36,706 nt of DNA from NCBI GenBank assembly GCA_902768795.1, contig CACXMS010000020.1:1-36706 (forward strand). The letters run 5' to 3'. The notes under the pieces are model-generated. The model saw only the letters and a list, made by a program, of their open reading frames with translations, did no database searches and had not been told where the DNA came from. This document shows, in pieces, positions 1-7,628 of this stretch. A program made the translations under genes and the position numbers. This DNA is from an uncultured Eubacteriales bacterium. Lineage in GTDB: Bacteria > Bacillota > Clostridia > Christensenellales > CAG-138. Within the stretch, counting starts at the first letter, position 1. Each line of letters begins with the position of its first letter.

Positions 1-1228
1 ATAGAACTGCTTCTGCGTTTCACTTGTACCGAGATTCAGCCGCGGCTTATCCGCAATATCTGTCAGATACCCGGGATTGCCGACTTCGTCGATGCGGGCG
101 TAGGTCTTGTCGATCGTTCCGCCAACTACCGTTCCTTTGCCGCCGACGAGAGCAGGACAGTTGTTGAACATCTCGCCGCTACGTGTCACATTGCTCATGT
201 CCCATTTGTTTTCATCCACATAAATGGTATGCAGGTTTGAGCAATTTCCAAACATCCAACTCATGTTTGTAACCTTATTTGTGTCGAATTTCGATATATC
301 CAGCGAGGTTAAGTCGGAGCAGCTTTCAAACATGTGCGCCATATTTGTAACCTTACTTGTGTCGAATTTCGTGACATCCAACGAGGTTAAGCCGGAGCAG
401 CCGGAAAACATACCATACATGGTAGTAACATTGCTTGTGTTAAATTTCGATACATCCACCGCAGTTAAGCTGTGGCAGCCGCCAAACATCCTATTCATGT
501 TTGTAACGTTACTTGTATCGAATTTCGATAAATCCAGAGAAGCTATTTTATTGCAGTAACTGAACATATAACTCATGTCTATTACACTGCTTGTATTGAA
601 GTTCGAAAAATCCAGAGAAGCTATTTTATTGCAGTAACCGAACATATAACTCATGTCTATTACACTGCTTGTATTCAGATATTGCAGTCCTTCAATGGAA
701 AGCATGTCCGAAAATTCATAAAAACAAAAAGCTAAAGTCGTTGGCCTGGCATTTGCAAAAGACGGATCAAAGGCAACCGATGTTGCTGTTCTATATGAAG
801 AAAACGGACCGCTGGAATATGGAGAATAACCAAAGCCCGTTATAACAGCATCGGGGGGAGCGATTCCATAATACAGCGTCAGGGTCTTTGTATCTGCATC
901 CCAAAGCGCATAGGTTGTTTCGCCGGCGTCGTTACGATCGTCGTCGATGTCCTCGAGTTCAATCTCCGCATTCGGCTCTTCGGGGTCTACCGCCGGGTCT
1001 TCCGGGTCGGTCGGATCTTCCGGATCTGCGGGATCGTCAACCGGATCCGTCGGGTCTTCGGGATCTTCCGGATCGATTGGATCATCCACCGGATCAGCCG
1101 GATCGGTCGCCGGATCCTCGGTCGGGTGCCGGATCGGCCGCGGGGTCTGCGTCGTTCTCCGCAAAAACGGGCGCGACGAGGCCGAGCAGCATTACGCACG
1201 CAAGCAGGATCGAAAGGAGCTTTTTCAT
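1..1228 (-). pseudogene. BspA-like (DUF285) surface protein, frameshifted and cut by window edge
   Basis: The gene starts at 1228 (MKKLLSILLACVML) behind a GGAGG site and encodes a signal peptide almost identical to that of the intact paralogue ending at 13403. In the start frame translation meets TGA at 1096-1094 after 44 codons. The next frame is open from about 1190 to position 1 and carries the expected protein: a DP/EP-rich linker, a short N-terminal region, then six or so DUF285 repeats of about 26 residues (pattern FDTSNVTNMxxMFxGC). Compared with the paralogue, 2 nt are missing in the Asp-Pro linker, near 1110-1125, where CCC-GTG-ACC has become CCC-G-ACC. DUF285 proteins are secreted leucine-rich-repeat-like proteins thought to act in adhesion. 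The C-terminus lies beyond the left edge. The shift could be a real disruption, slippage in a repetitive linker, or an assembly error. Confidence 0.8.
531..674 (-). repeat. Recent tandem duplication of one DUF285 repeat unit
   Basis: A 66-bp stretch at 531-596 recurs at 609-674 with a single mismatch. The period is 78 bp, exactly 26 codons. It duplicates the unit containing SSVIDMSYMF and CNKIASLD. Other repeat units of this gene have diverged much more, so this one is recent and shows repeat-number change within the gene. Confidence 0.85.
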
Positions 1229-1263
1229 TTGGGTACCTCCAAAATAGTATAGTGGTCGATAAA

Positions 1264-1408
1264 GCAGACTTTGCGGGCCACCTTGTGTTATACTGTCAGT
1301 GGTAGAGCCGAATGTTGAAAAAAGCCCGTAATACGGCGATTATTCGGCATGCGCGTTTTCGTGTAAACAGAGAAAACAGGCCGTTTTTGCCCGGCCCATA
1401 AAGTCTAC
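1264..1408. promoter_or_regulatory. Candidate invertible promoter segment, copy A (OFF-like orientation)
   Basis: The leader at 1226-1280 matches the leader of the intact BspA gene (16736-16790) in the same orientation. The core at about 1281-1390 matches 16791-16904 only as reverse complement. The outer flank (TCTACCTTTTA, 1403-1413) again matches in direct orientation. The core is bordered by imperfect inverted repeats: 1264-1279 (GCAGACTTTGCGGGCC) against 1393-1408, with 13 of 16 positions pairing. In this copy the -10-like TATACT with an upstream TG (1289-1294) reads on the plus strand, away from the gene. The hairpin plus T-run at 1318-1337 reads on the minus strand, towards the gene. 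The alignment is directly visible; promoter and terminator roles are inference. Confidence 0.7.
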
Positions 1409-1465
1409 CTTTTACCCGGTTTTCAGAAAAAATTTCAGCCGGGGAAGGGCGTTTCCCGCGCCAAC

Positions 1466-1499
1466 ACAAAAGCGCGGCAGCCGCATTGCGGCCGCCGTG
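1466..1499 (-). terminator. Rho-independent terminator of the zinc-ribbon gene operon
   Basis: Read on the minus strand, a 10-bp GC-rich stem (arms around 1475-1484 and 1488-1497, loop AAT) is followed by CGCTTTTG. It lies just behind the stop codon at 1514. Confidence 0.75.
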
Positions 1500-1513
1500 C
1501 AAGGAGGTTTAAT

Positions 1514-2614
1514 TTACCAGTCCGAATCCCAGTCCGAGCCGCCGGAATCCCAGCTGTCCCAGCTTCCGGAGTCGGAACCGGAATCCCAACTGCTCCAACC
1601 GGAATCGGAGCCGGAATCCCAACTGCTGCTCCAACCGCTGTCCGAGCTGCTGCCGGAGCTATAGGAGCTGCTGCCCGAACTATAGGAGCTGCTGCCCGAA
1701 TAAAACGAGTCGCTTGCAAAGTAGTTTACACAGGCCAGACAGCCGCCCCAAAGCCGCGTCAGCAGAAACAGAACGCCGATGATGATCAGGACCGTCCAAA
1801 GCCATTTCCGGCCGGAGGTATTCTTCTGCCGCCCGGACGCGGAGCGGTTTTTCGCCGCGTACGGCGTGTATCCGCCGTTTGATCCTGCCGCATTCCTTGC
1901 CGCCTGCCCGTTCAGGCTGTGATCGGGGTCGATCCCGCGGCTGCGGCATTCCTCCTTCAGCTTTGTCAGAATCTGATCAACCGCGTACGCCTCGTCCGGG
2001 CCGTTGTACCGAACGGCGCGGGAACCGTCCGCCTTGTTCTTATAGACGATCGTATTGCCGGTTCCATCCTTATAAATGCCGAACGCTTTCGGTTCCGGCG
2101 TATTCTCGCCGATGAAAAAGCGCATCCGAAGCAGCGGCATGTCGCGCTCGGCGCAGTATTCCTTCAGTTCCTCGACCGTTTTCGGGTGCAGGATCACGCG
2201 CACCGTATCTTCGACGTAATGCGGATTCTCCGAGCCGCATTCCGGGCAGTTCTTTTCATTGGACCGCACCGTCGCGCCGCAGTACGGGCATTTGCCCGTG
2301 GACGCGTTCGTCGTGCCGTGAAAGCGCGTTCCGCCCGCGGACGAGGTCTCCTCCGTTCCGTGAACGACAAAGTTCGGATTCGCCGCGCCGCAGTACGGGC
2401 AGATTTTCTCGTCCGAATACAGGGTTGAATCGCAGTATTCGCATTTGCCTGCCGTCGCTTTTGCATGGTGCAGGTACGTATTCCCCGCCTCCGACGGCGA
2501 AGCGGCGGAATGATCGGGATCGTAATACGGATTCGGTTTGCCGCAGTTCGGGCAGACCTTTTGGTTTTCGCTCAACGAAACGAAGCAGGAAGGACAGGGC
2601 CGTCGATTCTCCAT
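1514..2614 (-). CDS. Triple zinc-ribbon, single-TM protein with Ser/Trp/Asp-rich tail
   Basis: The 366-residue protein begins with three zinc-ribbon modules, each with two CxxC knuckles. The first uses C7/C10 and C21/C24; the others carry CEYC/CPYC and CPYC/CPEC. A mixed region of about 100 residues follows (EELKEYCAERDMPLLRMRF), then a linker, one membrane segment at about residues 274-298 (WLWTVLIIIGVLFLL), and a final 60 residues built almost only of Ser, Gly, Trp, Asp and Tyr. The ribbons would normally lie in the cytoplasm and the tail outside. It is the last gene of a three-gene minus operon, 15 bp after its neighbour. I do not recognise a specific function; zinc-ribbon membrane proteins of this kind are common and uncharacterised in Bacillota. 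Confidence 0.85.
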   Translation of the reverse strand: MENRRPCPSCFVSLSENQKVCPNCGKPNPYYDPDHSAASPSEAGNTYLHHAKATAGKCEYCDSTLYSDEKICPYCGAANPNFVVHGTEETSSAGGTRFHGTTNASTGKCPYCGATVRSNEKNCPECGSENPHYVEDTVRVILHPKTVEELKEYCAERDMPLLRMRFFIGENTPEPKAFGIYKDGTGNTIVYKNKADGSRAVRYNGPDEAYAVDQILTKLKEECRSRGIDPDHSLNGQAARNAAGSNGGYTPYAAKNRSASGRQKNTSGRKWLWTVLIIIGVLFLLTRLWGGCLACVNYFASDSFYSGSSSYSSGSSSYSSGSSSDSGWSSSWDSGSDSGWSSWDSGSDSGSWDSWDSGGSDWDSDW

Positions 2615-2629
2615 GAAATTCCTCCGGTA

Positions 2630-3415
2630 TCAGTTCGCATCGGTCGAAGGCGATTCGGCCGGAACGCAGACCAGCGCCGCGTCGTGCGCCGGCATCAAAA
2701 ACACAATCGCGATCCCGCGCTGTTCGTCGACCCGGCAGGAAACCGGCTCGCCGTCCAGCAGGAAAGCGTACGCCGCATCGGGCAGCTCCTGCGTCCGGTA
2801 CAGTTCCACAAGCTCGCCCGCATGATACGTTTCCCGCGCGTTCTCATATTCATAGCGATCGCCCCCGAGCTCCAGGCGGTATTCCGGCTCGTCAAGCGCC
2901 TGCTCGAGCAGCGCGACGACGGTATTCCAACCGGTCTGCTCCCGTTCGGAAAGTTCCATCAACGACGTAACGACGGTCTTTTGGTATGGCTGCACGATCG
3001 TAAGGCGCGCCGTAACATCCGGCATGCGATACGGATCCCGCTCCGGATGATTGCCCGCGGCAATCAGGCCGCCGTCCCGGACGGCCTCGCCGATCTTTTG
3101 GAGCAGCGCTTCGTCCGCTTCCGCCGTCAGGCGAACCGGCTCCGCTGTTTCGTTCGCCCTGCGCTCCATCTCGATCTGTACGGTCGCGCCGCGCGTCGCC
3201 TTCAACCGATAGATCCCGCCGTTAACATGATCGTTCCGGACGTATTCGATCTCATCGACGACAACCTCATAGACCATACCCGGGCCGTCGAGCGGCTCAA
3301 GGACGTGTCCGTTCCCAAAGAGCGCGAAAATGGCGATAAACGCCGCGGCGATCAAGCCGGCGACCGTCAGCACGGCGCCGAGAACGATCAGTAAAACGAT
3401 CCACCATTTTTTCAT
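2630..3415 (-). CDS. Membrane-anchored hypothetical protein
   Basis: This 261-residue protein has an N-terminal hydrophobic segment (about residues 4-34, two hydrophobic stretches) after MKKWW and a hydrophilic, acidic remainder likely outside the membrane. No catalytic motif or known domain is recognised. The start codon follows a purine-rich site 15 bp after the stop of the upstream lipoprotein gene. It is the middle gene of the 4201-1514 operon. Together the three products look like an envelope-associated set with unknown role. Confidence 0.8.
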   Translation of the reverse strand: MKKWWIVLLIVLGAVLTVAGLIAAAFIAIFALFGNGHVLEPLDGPGMVYEVVVDEIEYVRNDHVNGGIYRLKATRGATVQIEMERRANETAEPVRLTAEADEALLQKIGEAVRDGGLIAAGNHPERDPYRMPDVTARLTIVQPYQKTVVTSLMELSEREQTGWNTVVALLEQALDEPEYRLELGGDRYEYENARETYHAGELVELYRTQELPDAAYAFLLDGEPVSCRVDEQRGIAIVFLMPAHDAALVCVPAESPSTDAN

Positions 3416-3430
3416 TGGGTTCCCCCTATC

Positions 3431-4201
3431 TTATTCGCTCCATTCCAGCCAGACGGAAACCGTTGCGTCGCCCTCGCCGAACGCATCCAGAAGTTCCTCG
3501 CGCGTTGCGTCGATCGTGCCGAGCCGCGTAAGCTCCCACGTGTTCTCGTCATAGGAAACCGATAACTGATTTCCCTGATACAAGGTCACGTCCCCGGGCG
3601 ACGTCGTGATCCGTTCCTCCTCGGTCGGCAGCGTCCAGGGCAGTTCGCCGACTTTTTCAAAGCTGCCGTAATCCTGCAGCTTTAAAGTCAGCATTTCGCT
3701 GCTCAAGCGCTCTTTCAGCGCCTCTGCAGCGGAATTGTCCGCAAGCGACGCGTAAAACAGGCGGGTCTCCGTTCCGATGACCAGCACCGCCGTCTGCTCC
3801 GTCGCCGCGTTCAGATCGGTCACGGAAAATTCCTCGATTGAGACGCGAAGGTCCTCGTCTACGAACGCATAATACAACCGGTCGTAATCCCCGCCGATCG
3901 GCGAGCGCTCCTCGACCGTAACAGCCGTTTCGCCGGGCTTTTCTCCCCGGAACGTGAACGTCACCGTATAGCCGGCGCCGTCCAGTTCCGCATGGTTCGC
4001 TTTCGCATACGCTCTTTCGCTTTGGCAGGAAACGATCGCAGGATCCGCAATCCGGACCGAATACGACGGCCCGCCGCCCTCAAACGAATGAAACGACAGC
4101 TTCGCCACGCGATCATCCTCCTTTTGCTTTGCAACGCATCCCGAAAGCAGCAGGGCTGCCGCGATCAGTACGATCGCGATCCGGATTGGTTTTCGACGCA
4201 T
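3431..4201 (-). CDS. Hypothetical lipoprotein
   Basis: This 256-residue protein has a typical type II signal peptide with lipobox LLSGC (C22), so it should be lipid-anchored on the outer face of the membrane. The mature part is a mixed, acidic, beta-rich-looking sequence without recognised motifs. It is the first gene of a three-gene operon behind a clear promoter (4232-4260), and GGAGGGTCGAA precedes the ATG. Function unknown. Confidence 0.82.
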   Translation of the reverse strand: MRRKPIRIAIVLIAAALLLSGCVAKQKEDDRVAKLSFHSFEGGGPSYSVRIADPAIVSCQSERAYAKANHAELDGAGYTVTFTFRGEKPGETAVTVEERSPIGGDYDRLYYAFVDEDLRVSIEEFSVTDLNAATEQTAVLVIGTETRLFYASLADNSAAEALKERLSSEMLTLKLQDYGSFEKVGELPWTLPTEEERITTSPGDVTLYQGNQLSVSYDENTWELTRLGTIDATREELLDAFGEGDATVSVWLEWSE

Positions 4202-4231
4202 TTCGACCCTCCGATGCTTTTCTTACGATTT

Positions 4232-4260
4232 ATTATAATCTGTATGCCGCGCGCTGTCCA
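4232..4260 (-). promoter_or_regulatory. Sigma-A-type promoter of the 4201-1514 operon
   Basis: Read on the minus strand: -35 TGGACA (4260-4255), 17-nt spacer, -10 TATAAT (4237-4232). The lipoprotein ATG lies about 30 nt downstream. Confidence 0.8.
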
Positions 4261-4288
4261 CTAAAATTTCTCGCCGCGCGCTGCATAC

Positions 4289-4324
4289 AAAAAGCGGGCT
4301 GCGAGGAACCCCCCTCACAGCCCG
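4289..4324 (-). terminator. Rho-independent terminator of the cystatin-like lipoprotein gene
   Basis: On the minus strand a 12-bp stem (CGGGCTGTGAGG with CCTCGCAGCCCG) is followed by CTTTTTG. It lies 20 bp beyond the stop codon at 4344. Confidence 0.88.
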
Positions 4325-4343
4325 AATCGATTCGGTCAAACCA

Positions 4344-5060
4344 TTACTTGTTGAAATCTGCAGCGTTCACGGTCGTGAAGCTCGTGAACGAAGCGTTTCC
4401 CTCCAGATCCTCATAAACGATCACAACTTCGATCGACGGGATGGGATCGAGCACAACCGGCTCGACGCGGCACAGGAATGCGTAGTTCGTTCCTGCGACA
4501 ACCTGCGTCCCGAGCAGCGCGAGCGGGAAGATGCCGCTGCCGACAAAGCCATCGCTTGCCTTGTCAAACGCCTTCTGCGCCTCTGCAGGCAGATTGGGCA
4601 CCTGGAATTCCTTCGGCGCATACCAGCCGCCGGCAAGCATTTCGGCCGGTTCGGTCGTGCCGTTGGTGTAATCCGCAATCACGAAATCCGCAATATTCGT
4701 TATCGAAGCGTTGCCTTCAAGATCGGCATAGATGATCAGGACCTTCAGCGTCGTTTCGGGTTCCGCCGTTATGGTCTCCGCCTTGCAGAGGATCGCGTAA
4801 TTCATCCCCGCGACGACCTGCTGGCCGATCAGCGCAACCGGCGTGTATCCGACGCCCACAAGCTGTTCGGTCGCCTTGTCAAACGCCTTCTGCGCGTCTT
4901 CGGGCAGTGGCGCAACCGTTTCGTCTGCAAACACCGTCCAGCCGCCTGCGATCATACCGGAGCCGATTTCGGGCTCTTCGGGTTTTGTCGTTTCGGTCTT
5001 TGCCGTACATGCACACAGGCAGAGCATCGCTGCCAGAATCCATACAACATACTTTTTCAT
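4344..5060 (-). CDS. Lipoprotein with two tandem cystatin-like repeats
   Basis: The start at 5060 is chosen because AGGAGGAGACC lies directly before it and it opens a lipoprotein signal peptide (lipobox LCAC, C18); a longer in-frame reading from 5219 lacks both. The 238-residue product holds two homologous repeats of about 100 residues. Each begins with AGGW (39-41, 143-145), continues with LP(E/A)(D/E)AQKAFDKA, and contains QVVAG (81-85 and 186-190) followed by (M/T)NYA(I/F)LC(K/R). An N-terminal Gly-Gly, a central QxVxG loop and a following beta-strand match the cystatin pattern of cysteine-protease inhibitors. Each repeat ends in a (I/V)YxDLEGNAS strand. The repeat structure is directly visible; protease inhibition is inference from the motif. 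The gene has its own terminator. Confidence 0.8.
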   Translation of the reverse strand: MKKYVVWILAAMLCLCACTAKTETTKPEEPEIGSGMIAGGWTVFADETVAPLPEDAQKAFDKATEQLVGVGYTPVALIGQQVVAGMNYAILCKAETITAEPETTLKVLIIYADLEGNASITNIADFVIADYTNGTTEPAEMLAGGWYAPKEFQVPNLPAEAQKAFDKASDGFVGSGIFPLALLGTQVVAGTNYAFLCRVEPVVLDPIPSIEVVIVYEDLEGNASFTSFTTVNAADFNK

Positions 5061-5186
5061 TGGTCTCCTCCTGAATACTCCGTGCGAGTGATTTCCCCGG
5101 GCAGGCACCGTATCCGCTTTGCCGTCCGGATGAAAATACTGTAGCATGTCCGTTTCCAAAAAGCCAGTATTTTCGGCCTTATTTTC

Positions 5187-5232
5187 AAAGAGTTCCTTAT
5201 TCCGCAACAATTGCGTCATAATGGAACTCTTT
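5187..5232 (-). terminator. Inverted repeat, probable terminator behind the YkuD gene
   Basis: The 10-bp arms AAAGAGTTCC (5187-5196) and GGAACTCTTT (5223-5232) enclose a smaller CGCAA/TTGCG hairpin. The T-run at the end of the minus-strand arm is short, so termination strength is uncertain. The surrounding stretch 5061-5249 holds no gene. Confidence 0.55.
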
Positions 5233-5249
5233 TTCCGGCAAAAACCGAT

Positions 5250-6224
5250 TTACTTGACCGGCGGCTGCGTTGCGGCGATGTAGGGATACTCGTTCGGAAC
5301 CTCGTCGATCGTCCAGTTATCGGTGTACGGCGTCGTCCCGACGGACAGGAACGCATTGTCTTTCCAGGGTGCAAGACGCATCTGTTCACGGATTGCTTTG
5401 GTTTCCTCGTCGTCCTTGCTTCCCTTGCGGATCTCAACCTCCGTGTCATAACAGATATTGTAATAGATCCATCGGGCATCCGGCACGGTCAATCGAATGC
5501 AGCCGTGCGACGCTTTGCTTCCGAGCGCTTCATAAGACTCTTTCTGAACGGAAGACAGATCGCGTCGTTTATTGTATAGGGTTGAGTGAAAATACGTTTT
5601 GCTGAATATCAGCGACCAGTACTGTGCAGATTCCGGAGAAGATGCAAACTTGCCGAACCGAACTTTGGTTTTCTCCATCTTGAATACGCCGGTGCGTGTT
5701 TCCCCTTTGACGCGGCTGCTTCCGGTCGAACAAAGCATATACCGTACGGGAACCGTATATTCGCCGGTTTCCGGATCTTTGGAATATACCATGACCAACT
5801 GCCAGGTCAGGTCGACGATGATCCGATAGGTCTCCGGCGACGGATAACCGGTCGGCAACCGAAACGTGCTCTCGTTGTTCGGATCCGCTTCATTGAAATC
5901 GTCCAGGCTGCCGACCAGTTCCTCAAACGACATGTTGACGGTCGGCGCATAGTACGAGAACGGGATTTCCGTCGGCAGAGGCGTCGGCGTCGGAATCGGC
6001 GTGGCCGTCGGCGTCGGCGTCGGAATCGGCGTGGCGTCCGGCTCCTTTGTTTCAAAAGTGATCTCCGACTGAACGACTTCGGGCGTCGCGGTTTCGGGCG
6101 TCGCCGGCAAAGCGGTGATCGCGACCTCCGTCGCATCCTGTACGGACGCGACGCTTGCAGCCGGCTGCGTGCAGCCGAGCGGGAACATGGCCAGCCCCAT
6201 CAGCAGACCGAATGCTCCCTTCAT
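5250..6224 (-). CDS. YkuD-type L,D-transpeptidase lipoprotein
   Basis: The protein carries the YkuD catalytic signature SHGCIRL with the nucleophilic cysteine at about residue 242, preceded by the HGC histidine. L,D-transpeptidases form 3-3 peptidoglycan cross-links or attach proteins to the wall, outside the membrane. The N-terminus is a lipoprotein signal (PLGC), followed by a long Thr/Pro-rich linker (TPIPTPTPTATP style) that would span the wall. The start at 6224 is preferred because GGAACGGAAG sits 7 nt before it; an upstream ATG at 6248 is only about 3 nt from the predicted transcription start. Length is 324 residues. The catalytic domain occupies roughly residues 125-270. A single-gene unit with its own promoter is likely. 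Confidence 0.9.
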   Translation of the reverse strand: MKGAFGLLMGLAMFPLGCTQPAASVASVQDATEVAITALPATPETATPEVVQSEITFETKEPDATPIPTPTPTATPIPTPTPLPTEIPFSYYAPTVNMSFEELVGSLDDFNEADPNNESTFRLPTGYPSPETYRIIVDLTWQLVMVYSKDPETGEYTVPVRYMLCSTGSSRVKGETRTGVFKMEKTKVRFGKFASSPESAQYWSLIFSKTYFHSTLYNKRRDLSSVQKESYEALGSKASHGCIRLTVPDARWIYYNICYDTEVEIRKGSKDDEETKAIREQMRLAPWKDNAFLSVGTTPYTDNWTIDEVPNEYPYIAATQPPVK

Positions 6225-6257
6225 GATTTTTCTTCCGTTCCTATTCATAACAATACT

Positions 6258-6286
6258 ATTTTATCACAGCGTTTTTTTCGCGTAAA
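6258..6286 (-). promoter_or_regulatory. Promoter of the L,D-transpeptidase gene
   Basis: On the minus strand: -35 TTTACG (6286-6281), 17-nt spacer, -10 TAAAAT (6263-6258). This favours the downstream start at 6224. Confidence 0.65.
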
Positions 6287-6333
6287 GAACATTTTTCGTA
6301 CAATTTGTAAAGCTTCTGTGAATTTCCGACCTC

Positions 6334-6356
6334 AAAAAACGGGCTTATGTAAGCCC
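6334..6356 (-). terminator. Terminator hairpin, distal copy
   Basis: On the minus strand GGGCTT-ACAT-AAGCCC is followed by GTTTTTTG. It is nearly identical to the hairpin at 6548-6563, in the same orientation 207 bp away. Confidence 0.75.
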
Positions 6357-6540
6357 ACCCATGCTGTCAAAAAAGATTCATCGCGTGGCTCCGTCCACGC
6401 GTAACGCTGCTTGGGAGGAAGGACAGTATCCATGCAATTCTATACTTTGCGGTGCTGCCGCCCGAAAATGCAAGGCATTTTAGGCATGCACCGGTCCACG
6501 CCGCAGCGTGATTCCCGTCGAAAAACAAGTTTTTCGACGG
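6357..6540. other. Palindrome-rich intergenic island, no coding gene seen
   Basis: Between the two near-identical terminator hairpins lie at least three further inverted repeats: CGCGTGG/CCACGCG (6382-6401), AAAATGC/GCATTTT (6465-6481) and a perfect 12-bp-arm palindrome with 2-nt loop (6515-6540, arm CCGTCGAAAAAC). No ORF with a plausible ribosome site is present. The island could encode a structured RNA on the minus strand or be a small palindromic insertion. Confidence 0.5.
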
Positions 6541-6563
6541 AAATAACGGGCTTTTGTAAGCCC
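6541..6563 (-). terminator. Terminator hairpin behind the zinc-ribbon membrane gene
   Basis: On the minus strand GGGCTT-ACAA-AAGCCC (6563-6548) is followed by GTTATTT. It lies 10 bp after the stop codon at 6573. Confidence 0.7.
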
Positions 6564-6572
6564 GCATCTTCC

Positions 6573-7034
6573 TTATGATTGAATAATAAACTTTTCGCCG
6601 CATTTGGCGCAGGTCACGCGGATCTTCCCCTTGTTGCGCGGAACGCGAAGCTGCTGGTGGCATTTGGGGCAGCGGATGTACCGATGTGTTTTGCGGTTCC
6701 TCCAGCGTTCCTTCAGGCCCTCCCACTTTCTCCGGATCTGATTTTTCCGATACAGGAAACGGGTGTTTTCGGCCTGTCTTTTGTACACGCTGCGCGAGAA
6801 AGAGCGGAACAAACTGTAAACGAACAGACCGATCCCGCAGGCGTACGTGACCCAGTACAGGATCCGGAAGACGAGTGCCGCCGTGTCGCTGCGGCCGGCA
6901 AAGCCGGAGCTGATGATTGTAAACACAAGCGCAAGCAGAATCAGCGCCAATCCGGCGCCGTTGCAGAAGCGGCTCAGTTCATCGACGCCGTTTCTTCCCT
7001 GCATGAATCGCAGCAGTCGTTCCCTCAGATGCAT
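6573..7034 (-). CDS. Two-TM protein with C-terminal zinc ribbon
   Basis: This 153-residue protein starts behind GGAGGAATAACC. Two membrane segments lie at about residues 25-45 and 55-78, then a basic stretch (RKNQIRRKWEGLKERWRN), then a zinc ribbon with CPKC and CAKC knuckles near the C-terminus (CPKCHQQLRVPRNKGKIRV). The ribbon should face the cytoplasm. The gene follows the J-domain gene at 23 bp and is probably co-transcribed with it. The pairing suggests the two act together at the membrane, perhaps in protein quality control, but this is inference. Confidence 0.85.
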   Translation of the reverse strand: MHLRERLLRFMQGRNGVDELSRFCNGAGLALILLALVFTIISSGFAGRSDTAALVFRILYWVTYACGIGLFVYSLFRSFSRSVYKRQAENTRFLYRKNQIRRKWEGLKERWRNRKTHRYIRCPKCHQQLRVPRNKGKIRVTCAKCGEKFIIQS

Positions 7035-7057
7035 GGTTATTCCTCCGTTTGAAAAAA

Positions 7058-7567
7058 TCAGAACATATTGAGCAGCGGCGCGCAGATACAGCGGCCGAAG
7101 GAAAGCAGGATAAACCCGATAAACAGCCAGCGCAGCACATTGAACAATCCGGACTGAATGCGGAACTCACGGCGGTACGGCTCCTGTCCGCTGCCGGTCG
7201 TCGCGCTCCAGCCGAACGGCGAATCCTCTTCCTCCTGCTCCCGGCCCGTATAGGAGCCGCCGTAATACCCGTTTCCGGATTGCGTATAGGAGCGGTTTCC
7301 GGCGTTGTACCGATAATATGCGGAGAACGGATCGCCGGACTGATAGTAGGTGTTCTGTGTTTCGGCGGCACGGTATGCCGCGCGCTTTTCGGCCGTCTTG
7401 ATCTGATCGTACGCAACATTGACCTCGTTCATACGCTGGGTAGCCGTCGGGTCGTTCGGGTTCAGATCAGGGTGGTATTTCTTTGCAAGTTTACGGTACG
7501 CGTTTCGGATTTCATCGTCCGTAGCGGTCTCGGAGACGCCGAGTACGGTGTAGGGATTCCTTGCCAT
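7058..7567 (-). CDS. J-domain (DnaJ-like) protein with C-terminal membrane anchor
   Basis: Residues 1-65 form a J domain with the DnaK-stimulating HPD motif at 32-34 (KKYHPDLNP). A Tyr/Gly/Ser-rich region follows (YYQSGDPFSAYYRYN), and the protein ends in one hydrophobic segment (about 140-165, LRWLFIGFILLSF). It lacks the zinc-finger and C-terminal domains of true DnaJ, so it is a class III J-protein that would recruit DnaK to the membrane. The start at 7567 follows AAAGGAGCGCCT. Its partner gene at 6573-7034 is next in the operon. Length is 169 residues. Confidence 0.92.
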   Translation of the reverse strand: MARNPYTVLGVSETATDDEIRNAYRKLAKKYHPDLNPNDPTATQRMNEVNVAYDQIKTAEKRAAYRAAETQNTYYQSGDPFSAYYRYNAGNRSYTQSGNGYYGGSYTGREQEEEDSPFGWSATTGSGQEPYRREFRIQSGLFNVLRWLFIGFILLSFGRCICAPLLNMF

Positions 7568-7599
7568 AGGCGCTCCTTTCCGGTTTCGTGCTAAAGAAT

Positions 7600-7628
7600 A
7601 TGTTACGCATTTTTTGGCGATTCGTCAA
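7600..7628 (-). promoter_or_regulatory. Promoter of the J-domain operon
   Basis: On the minus strand: -35 TTGACG (7628-7623), 17-nt spacer, -10 TAACAT (7605-7600). Confidence 0.65.

Noticed and set aside
541..680. CRISPR-like direct repeats at the left end
   Set aside because: Period is 78 bp, in frame, and encodes DUF285 repeats; there are no unique spacers or cas genes.
888..1252. Plus-strand readings rich in Ser/Gly or Arg/Pro opposite the BspA-like gene
   Set aside because: They are antisense to the Asp-Pro linker; the repetitive composition keeps several frames open. No ribosome site.
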